Below, in pieces: positions 1 through 11,026 of a DNA stretch of 64,000 bases (its first letter is position 1; each line of letters starts with the position of its first letter). The stretch covers positions 2,108,001 to 2,172,000 of the forward strand of contig JAVLUZ010000271.1 of assembly GCA_036768485.1 (NCBI GenBank), given 5' to 3'. The notes under the pieces were generated by a model. The model saw nothing but the letters and a program-made list of their open reading frames with translations, was not told where the DNA came from and did not search any database. This DNA comes from Mermis nigrescens. Taxonomy: Eukaryota; Nematoda; Enoplea; Mermithida; Mermithidae. Position numbers and translations under genes: made by a program.

Positions 1-523
1 AAGATTAAATTGTTAGGTACATCTCAAATTGTAGTAAAAATCGCTAACGCTAAGACGCATCACCGTTTTTCTTCTCTGTAGGCCTAACTGACATTGAAAT
101 TGCGTATTACGGAGCTTGACAGATTAACACAGAATTTAGCTATCTACCGTATTTTTTTAAAATATCCTGTCTTTTTTGTAATAATTCACGATATTGTTCG
201 TTTATGTGTATCGACATCTATTTAGCAATAGCAAAATGACTTCCAGTCCAATAGAAATTCAGTGTAACGGAGACGGTGGTCAGTTTAATTAATTGTTTAC
301 AGTGAAGCCCGTATCTGCAAGGAAAATTATCTTGGTATGATAAATTGTCACTAACCTCACTAGATGTATTTTTATTGAATCCGAAGTTCGTACCTGAAAA
401 TTCATCATAAACTTCGACTTTGTGGTAAAGCGCATTGATAAACAAAGGCGAGAACTATTTTGCAACAAGACCTTAAAATTAGAGAAATACCACAAATAAG
501 TGAGATATCCCTAATCAACACCA
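1..523. other. AT-rich left flank, no supported gene
   Basis: Short overlapping minus-strand open frames (about 68-75 codons) lie here, but they resemble no family I recognise and have no clear splice-bounded exon structure. I see no repeat shared with the rest of the window. Treated as non-coding flank. Confidence 0.4.
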
Positions 524-696
524 GGGCCTGATTTTAGGGAGCTAACTTCTAATATTAAGCCCAGAAAAAGTTAGCCCCCTTATTGAGAAACACGGGCTAA
601 AGAGTAACAGACATTTAGCCCGGGGCTAACAAGAAAAGGGCTAAGTTCTGACACTTAGCCCTGAGCTAGCTAGCCCCTTCATTCAGAAACCGGCCC
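524..696. repeat. Small palindromic MITE-like repeat abutting the Harbinger element
   Basis: A GC-richer block full of TTAGCCC and GGGCTAA motifs in both orientations. Its ends are loosely inverted: the left begins GGGCCTGATTT and the right, read on the other strand, begins GGGGCCGGTTT. The GGGCC terminus resembles that of the neighbouring Harbinger transposon, suggesting a non-autonomous relative. No clean target duplication was found, so the exact ends are uncertain. Confidence 0.4.
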
Positions 697-699
697 CAG

Positions 700-960
700 G
701 GGCCTTTGCACCAAACGCCTCTGAACCTTTCCAGAGGTTCAGTGGTTCAGAGGCGCAAAAATTCTGTTGCACCAACGTCTACACCACTGAACCTCTAGAA
801 AGGTTCAGAGGACCTCTAGAAAGGTCCAATAAGTACCACTAGAAAGGTTTCTGTTGCACCAATATCTAGTGGTTCAGTGGTTCAGAGGCGTTTAATGTAG
901 GTTTTTCTAGTAGTCAAACAGTTTCATTAGAAAGAAGTTTGTTGCGTTTGGTTTAGTTAA
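700..960. repeat. Harbinger left terminus with subterminal repeats
   Basis: The terminal inverted repeat is followed by a cluster of short direct and inverted motifs built on GAACCTCTAGAAAGGTTC and GTGGTTCAGAGG. The same motifs, inverted, fill the right end. Such arrays are plausible binding sites for the Myb-like partner or the transposase; that role is inferred. Confidence 0.75.
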
Positions 961-1000
961 TGGACAAATTTTGAAAAAAATCATGATGATTAGTAGTAGC

Positions 1001-2041
1001 TGTAAATACATGGCCCCTAGCGTCTACGGAATCGACGCGGGAACCGAATGTATTTGCCTTCGAGACTTACTTAGGTACGTAGGTACTTAGGTCTGCACTT
1101 AGCGCTGGCCCCGATCGCTTAGCCTGGGATCGCTTCGATCCTTGGACCCTTACAAACCTTACAGCTTCGATCTCCTTGGTCCTAATTTGCTGACCGCTTC
1201 TGATCGGGTGATCTCAGCAGCTACGCCCTAAGACCTAAGGCTACCTACCTAATCTCGGAATTGCCGCGGAGGTCAGTTGACCTATCTCAAACCTCAAGTT
1301 GATTATTTAACTTATTTTCTGGTTAGGCTCGATCCGAAATGCTTTTGGTTCCTAATACGTGTAGCACAATAGACTTAGAAAACAACAACAGCGAGCTCTA
1401 TACTGATCAATCATCCTTAAAGATTAAATAATATTTTTAATCAATTTTGGGTTTGAGAAAAGAATTAAGGTTTTCGAACAAAATAAGCAATCATATGGAA
1501 TTTACCTATCCGTCCACTCAGAAGAGTCGAAGTCCTCGACGTGGGAATTTCCGACCTTACCCTCGGTATATCCGAAACCCCTGGGTAGGTTTTCTCCAAT
1601 TTATTTCAAACGCTGAATACGCGGCCTAACTGCCGGACAACAAAAATAATGCAAAAGAAAAACAAAACGTACGCAACTATACACTCGTACGATTGCCAAC
1701 AAGAATGCCAACAAGACTAACTACACTGGCCTCAAGGGACCATTATAGTAAAATAAACAAACGTCAAATTAACGTAATACTGGAACACTTTTATCTCAGA
1801 TCAATTATTCTAAGCTAATACGAGTGGTATGCATTAAACAATTACTATTATCATATACTTAACTCTATGTTACCGGACAAGTATCTTATTGTTTTTTATT
1901 ATTGAAAATTGGGAAGAAGTGGGAAGACCGAAGGCATAGCCCACAGTACACTATCGTAGATAGCTACTAGTATTGGCTATGTGAGTGGCTACCGCGAACT
2001 GCTAAGGCAAGTTCGCCAAACGTGTAACTCTCGTAGTTACA
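1001..2041 (-). repeat. 3' LTR of element 1
   Basis: 1,041 bp, beginning TGTAAC and ending TTTACA on the minus strand (TG...CA). It is nearly identical to 14304-15343. A 60-codon open frame inside it (1447-1629) is also present in the partner LTR but shows no protein family. Confidence 0.93.
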
Positions 2042-2051
2042 CTCCCCCACG
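2042..2051 (-). other. Polypurine tract of element 1
   Basis: CGTGGGGGAG on the minus strand, directly abutting the 3' LTR. This is the expected position for the plus-strand DNA primer of an LTR element, and the same tract is present in element 2. Confidence 0.75.
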
Positions 2052-2830
2052 TATAGAAAAAAATTTGACACGAAGTGGAGAATTTTTCGGGGGCACACCA
2101 TCAACGCTAGCGTCTACAACGCTTCTACTACTCGGCACTATGGCGTTTGCAACGCCTCTACTCTGGCGTCCACAACGCCTCATCCTGAGCAAACGTGAAA
2201 AACGAAAATAAAAGAACAAAAAAATAACAAATAGCGATAACAAATAACGGTCAACGCATGACCTCGTTCGCACTCAGGAACCTCTTGAGCAACACTCTGA
2301 ATGGCGCTAGGTATAACTATATTGTTGCCCGAGTAATGATGAACTCCAGTCTTGGACAGCATAGCATAATATTCGATCTCGCTGCCCAATTAGCCTCCTT
2401 CAGTCCCCGGGTAATGAGAAAAATTTTGAATTGAAAAGGTTTTAAGATTGGGTATAAATTAATCCCTTGTCCATTAAAGAGTTAAGATACCATAATAGTA
2501 ACACCGCTATTGAGCAAAAATTAAGACACGGAATGATAAGGCAAAATTATGCTGAGCAAAAATTAAAGACACTGACGAGTTAAAACACGAGGTAACGATT
2601 AAAAACGAAAAATGGCAAATTATGCAAGATAACGGGGAAAATAAGAGCACCATCAGAGAAAAATTTACAGCAAGAAAAAAATGACAAGAGAAAAATTACA
2701 CAGAAATTAAACGATACGTGATGTCCTGGGATCCACATCAGGACAAAAAACGAAAAATGACGAAAAAGCTGCTGGTCGAATTTGACGCCTAACACAGAGT
2801 TCCAAAAGTTCTGTACATCGAACTTGTAAA
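2052..2830 (-). other. 3' untranslated region of element 1
   Basis: Lies between the end of the ORF3 frame and the polypurine tract. It contains short imperfect direct repeats around GGCGTTTGCAACGCC. Open frames here are scattered and unrelated to any recognised protein. The matching stretch in element 2 is 21184-21966. Confidence 0.6.
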
Positions 2831-3406
2831 TTAATAGCGATCCTGATAATTGGCCTTTGAGCCACGTGGTTTTCCACGACGTCGTTGACGTTGAAAATAA
2901 TCACGATCCGATTCAGGTTCGCGACACGTATTCGAACGCTTGCGATACTGGTATGGCGAATGCCTACGCCCGTACATATGTTGGCGTAAGCGTTGATGTG
3001 GGTCAACTGGTCGATCATCGTCATCATCGTCGTCGTCTTCCTCGTAGTCATCTGCGTAACAACGCGGTGTGGGTGGCACCGGAGTGAATAATTGTTCCGG
3101 TGTAAAACCAAACAATTGTTTGCGTGAAGTGTCGCGTGGATGCTGTTGTGATTGCGTAACAGGCCACGGTTTGGGCAATAGTGGACTCGGTCGAGGTTGT
3201 GGTTGATAGACCCCAATGGCTGATTGATCTTGTTCCAATGGTGAACGATACGATTGATCCCATTGCGGTTGTTGATGGGATTGCGACCAGCCCTGATGAG
3301 CTCCGCGGTTTGACTGTGGCTGACGGCGATATTCATAAGGCTGCTGCTGTCGCGGGCGCAACAGATGACCAGCATTGGCCTGTGAATATGCCTCGGAACG
3401 CTGACG
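2831..3406 (-). pseudogene. Detached C-terminal part of element 1 ORF3
   Basis: Continues in the ORF3 frame after the TAG at 3407-3409, without any other stop, to a TAA at 2831. It is rich in Gln, Arg and Tyr, with an acidic run of consecutive Asp residues and a basic RRRGKPRG tail. Element 2 carries the homologous segment joined in frame across this point, which shows the TAG is a nonsense mutation or a readthrough site. Confidence 0.7.
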
Positions 3407-6400
3407 CTATTCCGTAAATTGCTGCTGCTGCGGTTGGGTCTGCGGTCGTGTGTGTGTTTGTATGTGCGGTTTTACTGGTGCCTGTGGTTGTACCTGTGAT
3501 TGTGAGCGATGATGCATTTGTGCATATTGTTGCCAGTATGATTGCGGTTCTTGCCGCCCAGATCCCCTTTTGCCTAAACGAGCTCTTAATTTTGCTGCGA
3601 CTTCAGCGCAAACAAGTCTTTTAACTCGTTCTTTCTCCAGATTTTTCAACCAACGCAAAGTATGCTCGGATTTTGTGTCATAAAATCTGTTCAATCTTTC
3701 CTTATGCTCATCCTCAGACATGTGGAGAACGCCTGAGGTTTCAGTGAGAGAGCCGGCGGCGCGTAATTTTGACGCACGCCTGGGCATCTCAGAAGCAAGA
3801 TTTGCACGATCGCGTTGTTCGATCGTCATGCGGGCTCTATGCATTTCAATTTGAGCATCCAGAGATAGATCGACTTCGGGCATTTCAAGGCTCGCCGAGG
3901 ACCCACTAGGATCTTGCGAGGATGCCTGTCGTCTCTCTTTACGGATTTTCTCCAATTTGCCTTCAATACGGTGTTTAAGGTAAAAGACGGATTTTTGGCG
4001 ACCTCGAAAACGGTCAAATTGAACCGGTACTTCAAGTGCCGGATCGGTTGCTAACCAAATTTGGCGAATCATATTGTGCAAAACGGTTGGATTTTCGATT
4101 CGCCTGGTCAATTCCGGGAATTCCGGGAAAGCCTCACTTGGCAAAGGTGTGTATGATTCGCCAAGGAAAGCTACGCGCAACATACGACGTAGCTGTTCCA
4201 CCATGCGCCAGCCTATCGCAGCATGGCCGTAAGCATACGCATAAAAGTGGAACTTTCTGTCCAAAAATTCCAACAGCACTCTAGCGTGCATGACGTCTAT
4301 TGTTGAGAAGATCGTCAAAAATCGATACTCCGATTCGTATTCAGATTGAAATTCTCGGAAGGTATCAAAAATATCGACCATTTGGCGCGTCAATATTAAT
4401 ATCGGCGCTAAATGATCAGGCGCCGGGCTCATTTGGTGCAGCAAGAACTCAGGTCGAATCTGGTGCGCAATTCCATCAATCACCACACTCAGTGGTTTGA
4501 GGTGTCGGTGAACTACCAAATACTGTAACGGAACTTTGTACAGCATCATTCCGGTTGTGATAAAAAACCGGTTGCGCACAAAAAATTGGTCAGGATAAAA
4601 TAATCGGTTAAAAACGCTCATTTTGCTGATAAATTGAGGTGCAGGCGCACAATCGACATCAGTCAAAGGTTGTGCGATTGTAGTCCAGACTATGGGACGC
4701 GAAGGTGTGTCAGTCGTGGACGCGTAATGCAAATGTGCTGCGTACACCCGATCAAAATGCACTTGGGCAATTTCGACCAACTGGTCGTACAAACGCGTTC
4801 CTGCGACTTCACCTAAGTATGAGCGCAAGTCGTGCAAAACGTCAGGGACAATGTAGCACGGCGCTTCACGCGTCATCGTTTCCATCATATTAAAGAAATG
4901 TTGGACATAACGCGAACGATTCTGGACTCGCGAGCTTTCTTCTGCAGATATGCGCTCACGAATGGCTTGTAAATGCGCAGGGACTGCAACTTCTAAATTT
5001 GACAGAATATTTTGAATATTCTGTGGTTGAATGTTCGCCACAGTATTTGACACACCCGTCATGGCCATAGGTGCCGTAAAACGAGTTTCAGGTGCCGATA
5101 CATTCGACACGCCTTGTGGCGCGGATTGGGACGCAATTTGCGTGGACAACGCCGCTTGCTGTACTTCCTGTGTAGGTAGCGTGCGTTGTGCTGGTGGTGG
5201 CAAGCCTATGATATCCGACATGATAACGTCAGGGTCGGTTTGACGCTCTACCAAATCCGGCTGAGAAGTCGGTAAAGGTAGTAGCGACCCAAAACCCAAG
5301 GGTGCCTGCTGATCCGCCGCAAGCGATTGTGGAGCAATCGGTTGCGAAACGGTAGTAGCCCCTTTTCGAGCCAATGCAGCGCGTGTAGTACGCGGTGGTG
5401 ACAAATTTGCTTGCCTTTCTGCCTCAGCGTCGGATAACGCCATTACTAAGCGTTTAGGAGACAAATCGTCGTCTTCTGTGGACAAAGATTGTTCAATTCC
5501 AACCATAGGAGAATCAAATGGAATATCAGTTTGCGAAGAGATCGCAGAGGCTGGTGTACTTGTACTGGTTGGTTTGGATTTAGGTTCGGTGTTAGGCGCA
5601 TTGACCGGGCCCGATACTATGTCGGCAACGGCCTGCAAACCTTGAACTTTTAGGTCGGGATTATCAAAAACATTAGCATGGGCCAACGCTTCCGTTACAG
5701 AGGCAACGGTGGTGGCTGCGGCTATAGCCGCTGGTGGTTGCGGAGCTGGTCCATAGAAGTCTTCTACTGTGACCAATTCACCGCCATCCGAATCAACGGT
5801 GACTTCAGTCGCCAAACTGGTCGACTGGCCCCATGATGGCGTGCGAGATGACAACGGGATACGCCGTCTAGTTTTTGGTTTGCTAGCTTTAACTTGCGAT
5901 TCATCGCCTTTAAACAAAACTGGCATTGGTTTTCTATCCTCGGTAATGCGGTTATTTTGCGAGCAGCCTTCTATCAATATGAAAACATCGATAGTGATCA
6001 AGGCATCCATCGCCAGATAATACTGCATGTCCCGAGTTAGCGTTAGACTCCACGCCTGACCAAAGTTATCCGGCGCGGTCGGATCGATATACATGTCAAA
6101 GAAAAATTCAGCCAAGCGCTTTAAGGTGTGTGAATGCGCTGTAATATGGAGACGGCGAGTGAACGTTCTTGCTAAAGGCTGTATATTGATAAAATTTGCA
6201 CTAAACGGATCTTTCCAATGCCGTTGATTTCGAAGCTCGACATCAGGGATTGCCAAGATTTCTTCGAAAGTAGGACCGTAAACGTGAAAATACGCAAGTC
6301 TGTCTTGCGTTGGGTCGTAACAGACCATAAATACGTTCGGTAAACGCGTTTCGAGCAGCTGATGAAGCCCAAACGGAGGTTTTGGGAACTTAGCAATGTC

Positions 6401-6988
6401 CCAGCAGAACACATGACCGTTCGCGCTAGCAACTTGGACATAGCAAACGAATGGGCCATGGAGGTCCTGGTAGGTGGGACATAGCTGCTGAAAACGCAAA
6501 TCCCAAGTTTTATAACTTCGGCCTTTTTGGTCATTCACAAATTCTGAGTCATAGCCCAAGAATAACGTGCCATTTGTCATGTTTGATGGCTGAATCAAAG
6601 CCAAAATAGCCCCAAAAGACTGCTGGTCGTTGGTGATTAATACAGTGGATAGAAGTCTCTTCTTTGGCACACGAAGGGTTGCCAAAGGGAATCTATCAAA
6701 CCTGTTCTCCCACCAGAGCTCTTGGTCATTTATGCGTTTACGATGATTTGGTGCTACATGTGTTGTTTTATACTCTATCATTTTTGCGCTTAGTGCCTCT
6801 AGACCGCCAACACGACAGTCATCATTTTGTGGCAGCGGGTCTGGAAGAACCAACCCCTGCTCCAAAGCCATACTCGTCAAAGCCAAACAAAACTCATCTA
6901 GGGACGCGGGATCGCGCCCCTCAAATTTGAATCGGCGACCAGCTGCTTCCAGCAATGCCTCCTTGCTTGGGGTACCTTCTGCAGCCAT
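3407..6988 (-). CDS. Retrotransposon ORF3: DEDDy 3'-5' exonuclease-domain protein
   Basis: An open frame of 1,193 codons after integrase, in the position where retroviruses carry env. Residues ~140-340 match the RNase D/WRN exonuclease fold: motif I GYDSEF (D147, E149), a strand ending HVFCWDI, motif II ending TQDRL (D229), and motif III YLAMD (Y324, D328). All DEDDy acids and the tyrosine are present. A low-complexity Pro/Gln/Ser/Thr linker follows (~370-690), then an unrecognised helical region (~690-950) and a charged, Gln-rich tail. There is no signal peptide or membrane segment, so it is not an envelope protein. The frame ends at TAG 3407-3409 but continues open to 2831, and element 2 has a sense codon here, so the ancestral protein was ~1,385 residues. 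The ATG follows a splice-acceptor-like site. Substrate unknown; a role in processing reverse-transcription products or RNA is a guess. Confidence 0.85.
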   Translation of the reverse strand: MAAEGTPSKEALLEAAGRRFKFEGRDPASLDEFCLALTSMALEQGLVLPDPLPQNDDCRVGGLEALSAKMIEYKTTHVAPNHRKRINDQELWWENRFDRFPLATLRVPKKRLLSTVLITNDQQSFGAILALIQPSNMTNGTLFLGYDSEFVNDQKGRSYKTWDLRFQQLCPTYQDLHGPFVCYVQVASANGHVFCWDIAKFPKPPFGLHQLLETRLPNVFMVCYDPTQDRLAYFHVYGPTFEEILAIPDVELRNQRHWKDPFSANFINIQPLARTFTRRLHITAHSHTLKRLAEFFFDMYIDPTAPDNFGQAWSLTLTRDMQYYLAMDALITIDVFILIEGCSQNNRITEDRKPMPVLFKGDESQVKASKPKTRRRIPLSSRTPSWGQSTSLATEVTVDSDGGELVTVEDFYGPAPQPPAAIAAATTVASVTEALAHANVFDNPDLKVQGLQAVADIVSGPVNAPNTEPKSKPTSTSTPASAISSQTDIPFDSPMVGIEQSLSTEDDDLSPKRLVMALSDAEAERQANLSPPRTTRAALARKGATTVSQPIAPQSLAADQQAPLGFGSLLPLPTSQPDLVERQTDPDVIMSDIIGLPPPAQRTLPTQEVQQAALSTQIASQSAPQGVSNVSAPETRFTAPMAMTGVSNTVANIQPQNIQNILSNLEVAVPAHLQAIRERISAEESSRVQNRSRYVQHFFNMMETMTREAPCYIVPDVLHDLRSYLGEVAGTRLYDQLVEIAQVHFDRVYAAHLHYASTTDTPSRPIVWTTIAQPLTDVDCAPAPQFISKMSVFNRLFYPDQFFVRNRFFITTGMMLYKVPLQYLVVHRHLKPLSVVIDGIAHQIRPEFLLHQMSPAPDHLAPILILTRQMVDIFDTFREFQSEYESEYRFLTIFSTIDVMHARVLLEFLDRKFHFYAYAYGHAAIGWRMVEQLRRMLRVAFLGESYTPLPSEAFPEFPELTRRIENPTVLHNMIRQIWLATDPALEVPVQFDRFRGRQKSVFYLKHRIEGKLEKIRKERRQASSQDPSGSSASLEMPEVDLSLDAQIEMHRARMTIEQRDRANLASEMPRRASKLRAAGSLTETSGVLHMSEDEHKERLNRFYDTKSEHTLRWLKNLEKERVKRLVCAEVAAKLRARLGKRGSGRQEPQSYWQQYAQMHHRSQSQVQPQAPVKPHIQTHTRPQTQPQQQQFTE

Positions 6989-9900
6989 GGGTCTGCAAAA
7001 GGGAAAACATTAGATAATGGTACGGCATGTGCTGTTTTAGAGCCATTTAATAAACGTATAGGCGCGCAGTCCTTAGCTTTTTGTTCCCTGCCCGGTAAGT
7101 CTTCAAAACTTATAACTACTGCCGGGGCGAGAGGGCGATGTGGTAATTTTACCAAAACAAAATCACCAGGGACATACGCGTGTTTTTCTACAATTAAATC
7201 AGAGTAGGGTAGTTTGGGCTCAGGCAAAAGTCTATTCCGGTGAACAAGATGAGTGACTAGAGGATTATAGACATAAGCGATTTTCGCAGTTTCAGGAGTA
7301 GGTAAGTCAATAATTCTGTACGGACCGACACATTTAGGTGATAGTTTACCAATTTCAGGTTGAATTACTGAGGTATTATTGAGGTAAACAATATCCGAAA
7401 GAGAAAAATTTGTTTGAGTTACGGACTTGTCATATTGAGATTTCTGCTGCTTACGCGCTTGAGCTAAATTTTTAGATGCGATTTTGTGTAGATCTTGCAA
7501 AGTCAGCTTTAAGTCAATGACATATTTTTCTGCAACAGATGGTAAATTCGGATTCATCACAAAGTCATTTATGAGTAGAGTGTCAAGTGGAAATGCTGGT
7601 TCGCGACCATATAGCATTTCAAAGGGTGATATATTAGTTGATGATTGTGGAGTCGCGCGGTATGCAAATAACGCGAAAGGTAGAAATTGCTCCCAATCAT
7701 ACTGGGATCGCGCGCTCAGCTTAGACAAACCATCAATCAAGGTGCGATTATAACGTTCCACCAACCCATCACACTGGGGGTGATATGGGGTTGTAAATAT
7801 TTTTTGAACGTTTAATAGTTTACAAACTTCCGAAATTAGGGTAGATGTAAAGTTTGACCCCTGATCTGTCAAAAATTTTTTGGGAACTCCATACCGTGGG
7901 ATAATTTCTCGTAATAACAAATTTGCAATTGTTGTTGCTTTTATGTCAGAAACAGCAAAAGCTTCCATGTATTTGGTAAAATAATCCATAAAAACTACAA
8001 TTTGGTCATTTCCGGAGGGGGATCGTGGCATATGCAAACAATCACACGCAATAAGTTCAAAGGGCGCGGATACTTCGATTGGTTGCAATGGAACAGATGT
8101 GGAATTTAATGCGACCTTACGTTGTAAGCACACATCACAATTCCGACACCACGCGATCACATCATTTTCCATGCGCGGCCACCAATAACGCATTTGAATG
8201 GCGGGCAAGATTTTGTGCGATGAAAAATGAGCTCCGAAAATAGAGTCATGAAATTTGGTTAATATAAAGCGACGCAAAGATTTGGGTATGACTATTTGAT
8301 GTACGACAGTTGGTGAACGTTTAGGTTGGAATCTACGGAAAAAGTACATCGTTTACAAGAAAAAATTCGTCACGATATTTTTTCGTTGTTAAGTCATTCA
8401 ATGCGATGCGAATTTTATGTAATTCATCATCTGCACGTTGCTCTGCGAGTAAACGCGCAGGTGTTAGCATTTCAGCTTTTTCAGCATTGGTAAGCAATAG
8501 GCGTTCACGAAATGTAGGTGGTTTTGTATTGGTAGGATCGATTTGCGCAGTAGGGTCGTTATTTTGCGCATTAGGATGATTAATTGGTGCAGTAGGCGCA
8601 TTATTGCGCGATCGGTCAGGTGGAACCGATTCATCATCTGATTCAGAGTCTTCCGATTCTAAATTTGTGATGTTAACAATATTTTTGCGCTCGAGTTTAT
8701 ATTGGTGCTCTGCATGATCATATTTAGGGTGTCGTGAAAGAAGATCAGCTGCGCAGTTATAAGCGCCAGGAACGTAAACGATATCATATTCATATTCTTG
8801 TAATTTAAGACCCCAACGGCGTAAACGACTCGATGGGTCTTTAACGTTTACTAGCCAAGTTAGTGCTTGATGATCAGTTTCGACAATGAATTTTTTACCG
8901 TAAAGATAGTGTCGATAATGCTTGATGGCCCACACTACCGCTAACGCTTCTTTTTCCGAAGTAGCATAGTTACATTTGGCAGAATTTAGCACGCAACTAG
9001 CGTAGCTAAGAATAAAACGATTTTTGGATGGTAAGTGTTTTTGCGTCAAAATAGCACCTAACGCATAATTGCTTGCGTCAGTTGTTAAGATAAATTGGTG
9101 CTCATTGTCAAATTTTGGTAATTGCAAAATAGGTGGGGATGTAAATGCTTTCTTCAGAAGCTCAAAGGCGGTTTGGTGTTCGGCCTTCCAGCAAAATTCG
9201 ACATCTTTGCGAAGAAGATGGAATAACGGTTTAGCAATTTTAGCAAGATCTTTAACAAATTTTTTAAACCATTGGACTAAGCCAAGGAATTTCTGCAAAG
9301 ATTTGACAGTTTTTGGTACGGGAAACGAGATTAAATCTGCGACTTTGGACATATCAGGAGCGATGCCCCTTGCACTTATATTGTGGCCAAGAAATTTTAC
9401 TTCTGCATGAGCAAGATGGCATTTATCAGGCTTTACGCGTAAGTTTGCGTTTTTTAGCGCAATAAAGACATTTTCAAGATCTTTTAAATGTTCTTTAAAA
9501 GTGCGCAAAAAAATAATTATGTCATCGATGTACACGAGACAAGATTTCCAGTTTAGACCTGCGAGCACGAGCTCCATTAGTCTTTGGAAATCAGCGGGCG
9601 CATTTTTAAACCAAAAGGTAAAACTTCAAATTCATAGTGGCCAACAGGGCATATAAATGCAGTTTTTTCGCGAGATTTATCATCAAGAGGAATTTGCCAG
9701 TAACCAGATTTTAAATCTAGCGTGCTAAAATATGCAGCATTGCCTAAAGTGTCGAAATAATTGTCTAATTGTGGAAGGGGATAAACTTGCGTTTTAGTTA
9801 CATCATTTAACCGTCGATAATCGACGACCGGCCTAAGGGAACCGTCCTTTTTCCTATGAGAAATAATGGACTTGCCCATGGGCTGGTTGTAGGTCGAATA

Positions 9901-11026
9901 ATTTTGTCTGCAAGCATCTCATTTATAATTTTTTGCATTGATTCTCTTCTAGAATGTTCGACACGATAAGTTTTTCCAACAACGGGCGGATTATCCCCTG
10001 TATCGATATGATGTTTCATCAAGGGGGTACGTCCGAGAGGTTCGTTTTTTAATGCAAAAATTGAGTCGTATTTTAAACAAAGTTCACAAATTTGTTGCTG
10101 TTGTCGAGAGTCAACGGCGGAGCCGTTTAAAGCTTTATTTATTGATGCAAAAAGTTCTGGTGTCCTATCGTCAAAGTTTGAGACATGTGACACGACTTCG
10201 GCATCAGTGGTTAAAGAACCTATTATTTCACCAGAGTCAATGCGAATTGGTGCTTTAGAGATGTTACAAACACGAACAGGTATTATAGGTTGTGAAGCAT
10301 CGACTATAGACGGAGCAACAAAAAGTGAAGTTTTTTCCATAAAATCGGGATTTGGTTCGAATAATGCGAAATCGAAATTGCAAGAGCCATGACTTATATA
10401 GCCAGGTGTAATTACTTCGTGCCTAGGTTGTATTATAACAGGCTCAGGTAACGAAACATGCACACACACAACACCAGAGGTAGTTGTGTTGGATTTCGCA
10501 CGAAATTGCAATTTTTCATGAGATGAGAGTAAATTAATCTTTATGCCGTTTATAAAAGCACAGCGCTCAATAGGATTAACCCACATGAGTGCGGATTCGC
10601 AAAAATCATATCCTAAGAGCATGTCTTCCGGCAAGTGATCAATTATAGATACTGAGGTAGAAATAGATTGTTCCGCGATGGTTAGAGTCATATTTACTTT
10701 ATAACGAACTACTGCGGTGATTTCGCCTACACCATGTACAACTTGTGAGACTTGTTTAGGTGGTAAATTAAAACCTAAGACGTAAGAATGCAGACGTGGT
10801 CATCATGGTGACCTGTGAACCCGTATCTATAAGAGCAGGTACGTCAACGCCATGAACTTTAACAAGAATAGTGGGCAAATTTGTCCCAGCATGGCTTACA
10901 ATAGGAATATTAGAATCTAAAGTCTTAGATGGAGGTAGGTTGATTTTTTCATAAGTTGCGAGACGATGTTGTAAACGTTCGTACTCTTCAAGAAATTCTT
11001 GCGATGCGAATAGGTTAGGACGCGCG
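6898..11026 (-). pseudogene. Degenerate pol of element 1 (protease, RT, RNase H, integrase)
   Basis: Homologous along its length to the intact pol of element 2, but split into pieces by single-base changes: insertions near 11030 and 10784, deletions near 9853 and 9602, and an indel near 8335-8345. Recognisable parts are the RT YIDD box, the RNase H TDAS motif, the integrase zinc-binding HHCC segment and its DDE core (6898-8349 is one open piece). At the 3' end this copy lacks the stop used by element 2, so its frame runs on and overlaps ORF3 by about 90 bases. No active polymerase can come from this copy. Confidence 0.9.

Noticed and set aside
218..495. Possible exon at the left edge (minus strand)
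   Set aside because: No recognisable domain and no convincing paired splice sites within the window.
1447..1629. 60-codon open frame conserved in both LTRs of element 1 (also 14750-14932)
   Set aside because: Conservation is explained by LTR duplication; no start context, domain or partner in element 2.
2707..3417. Other-frame open reading frames of 70-222 codons across the ORF3 tail (also 21967-22605)
   Set aside because: Shadow frames of the repetitive Gln/Arg-rich tail; no independent support.
2831..6988. ORF3 as a retroviral-type envelope
   Set aside because: No signal peptide, transmembrane segment or cleavage site; the N-terminus is an exonuclease fold.
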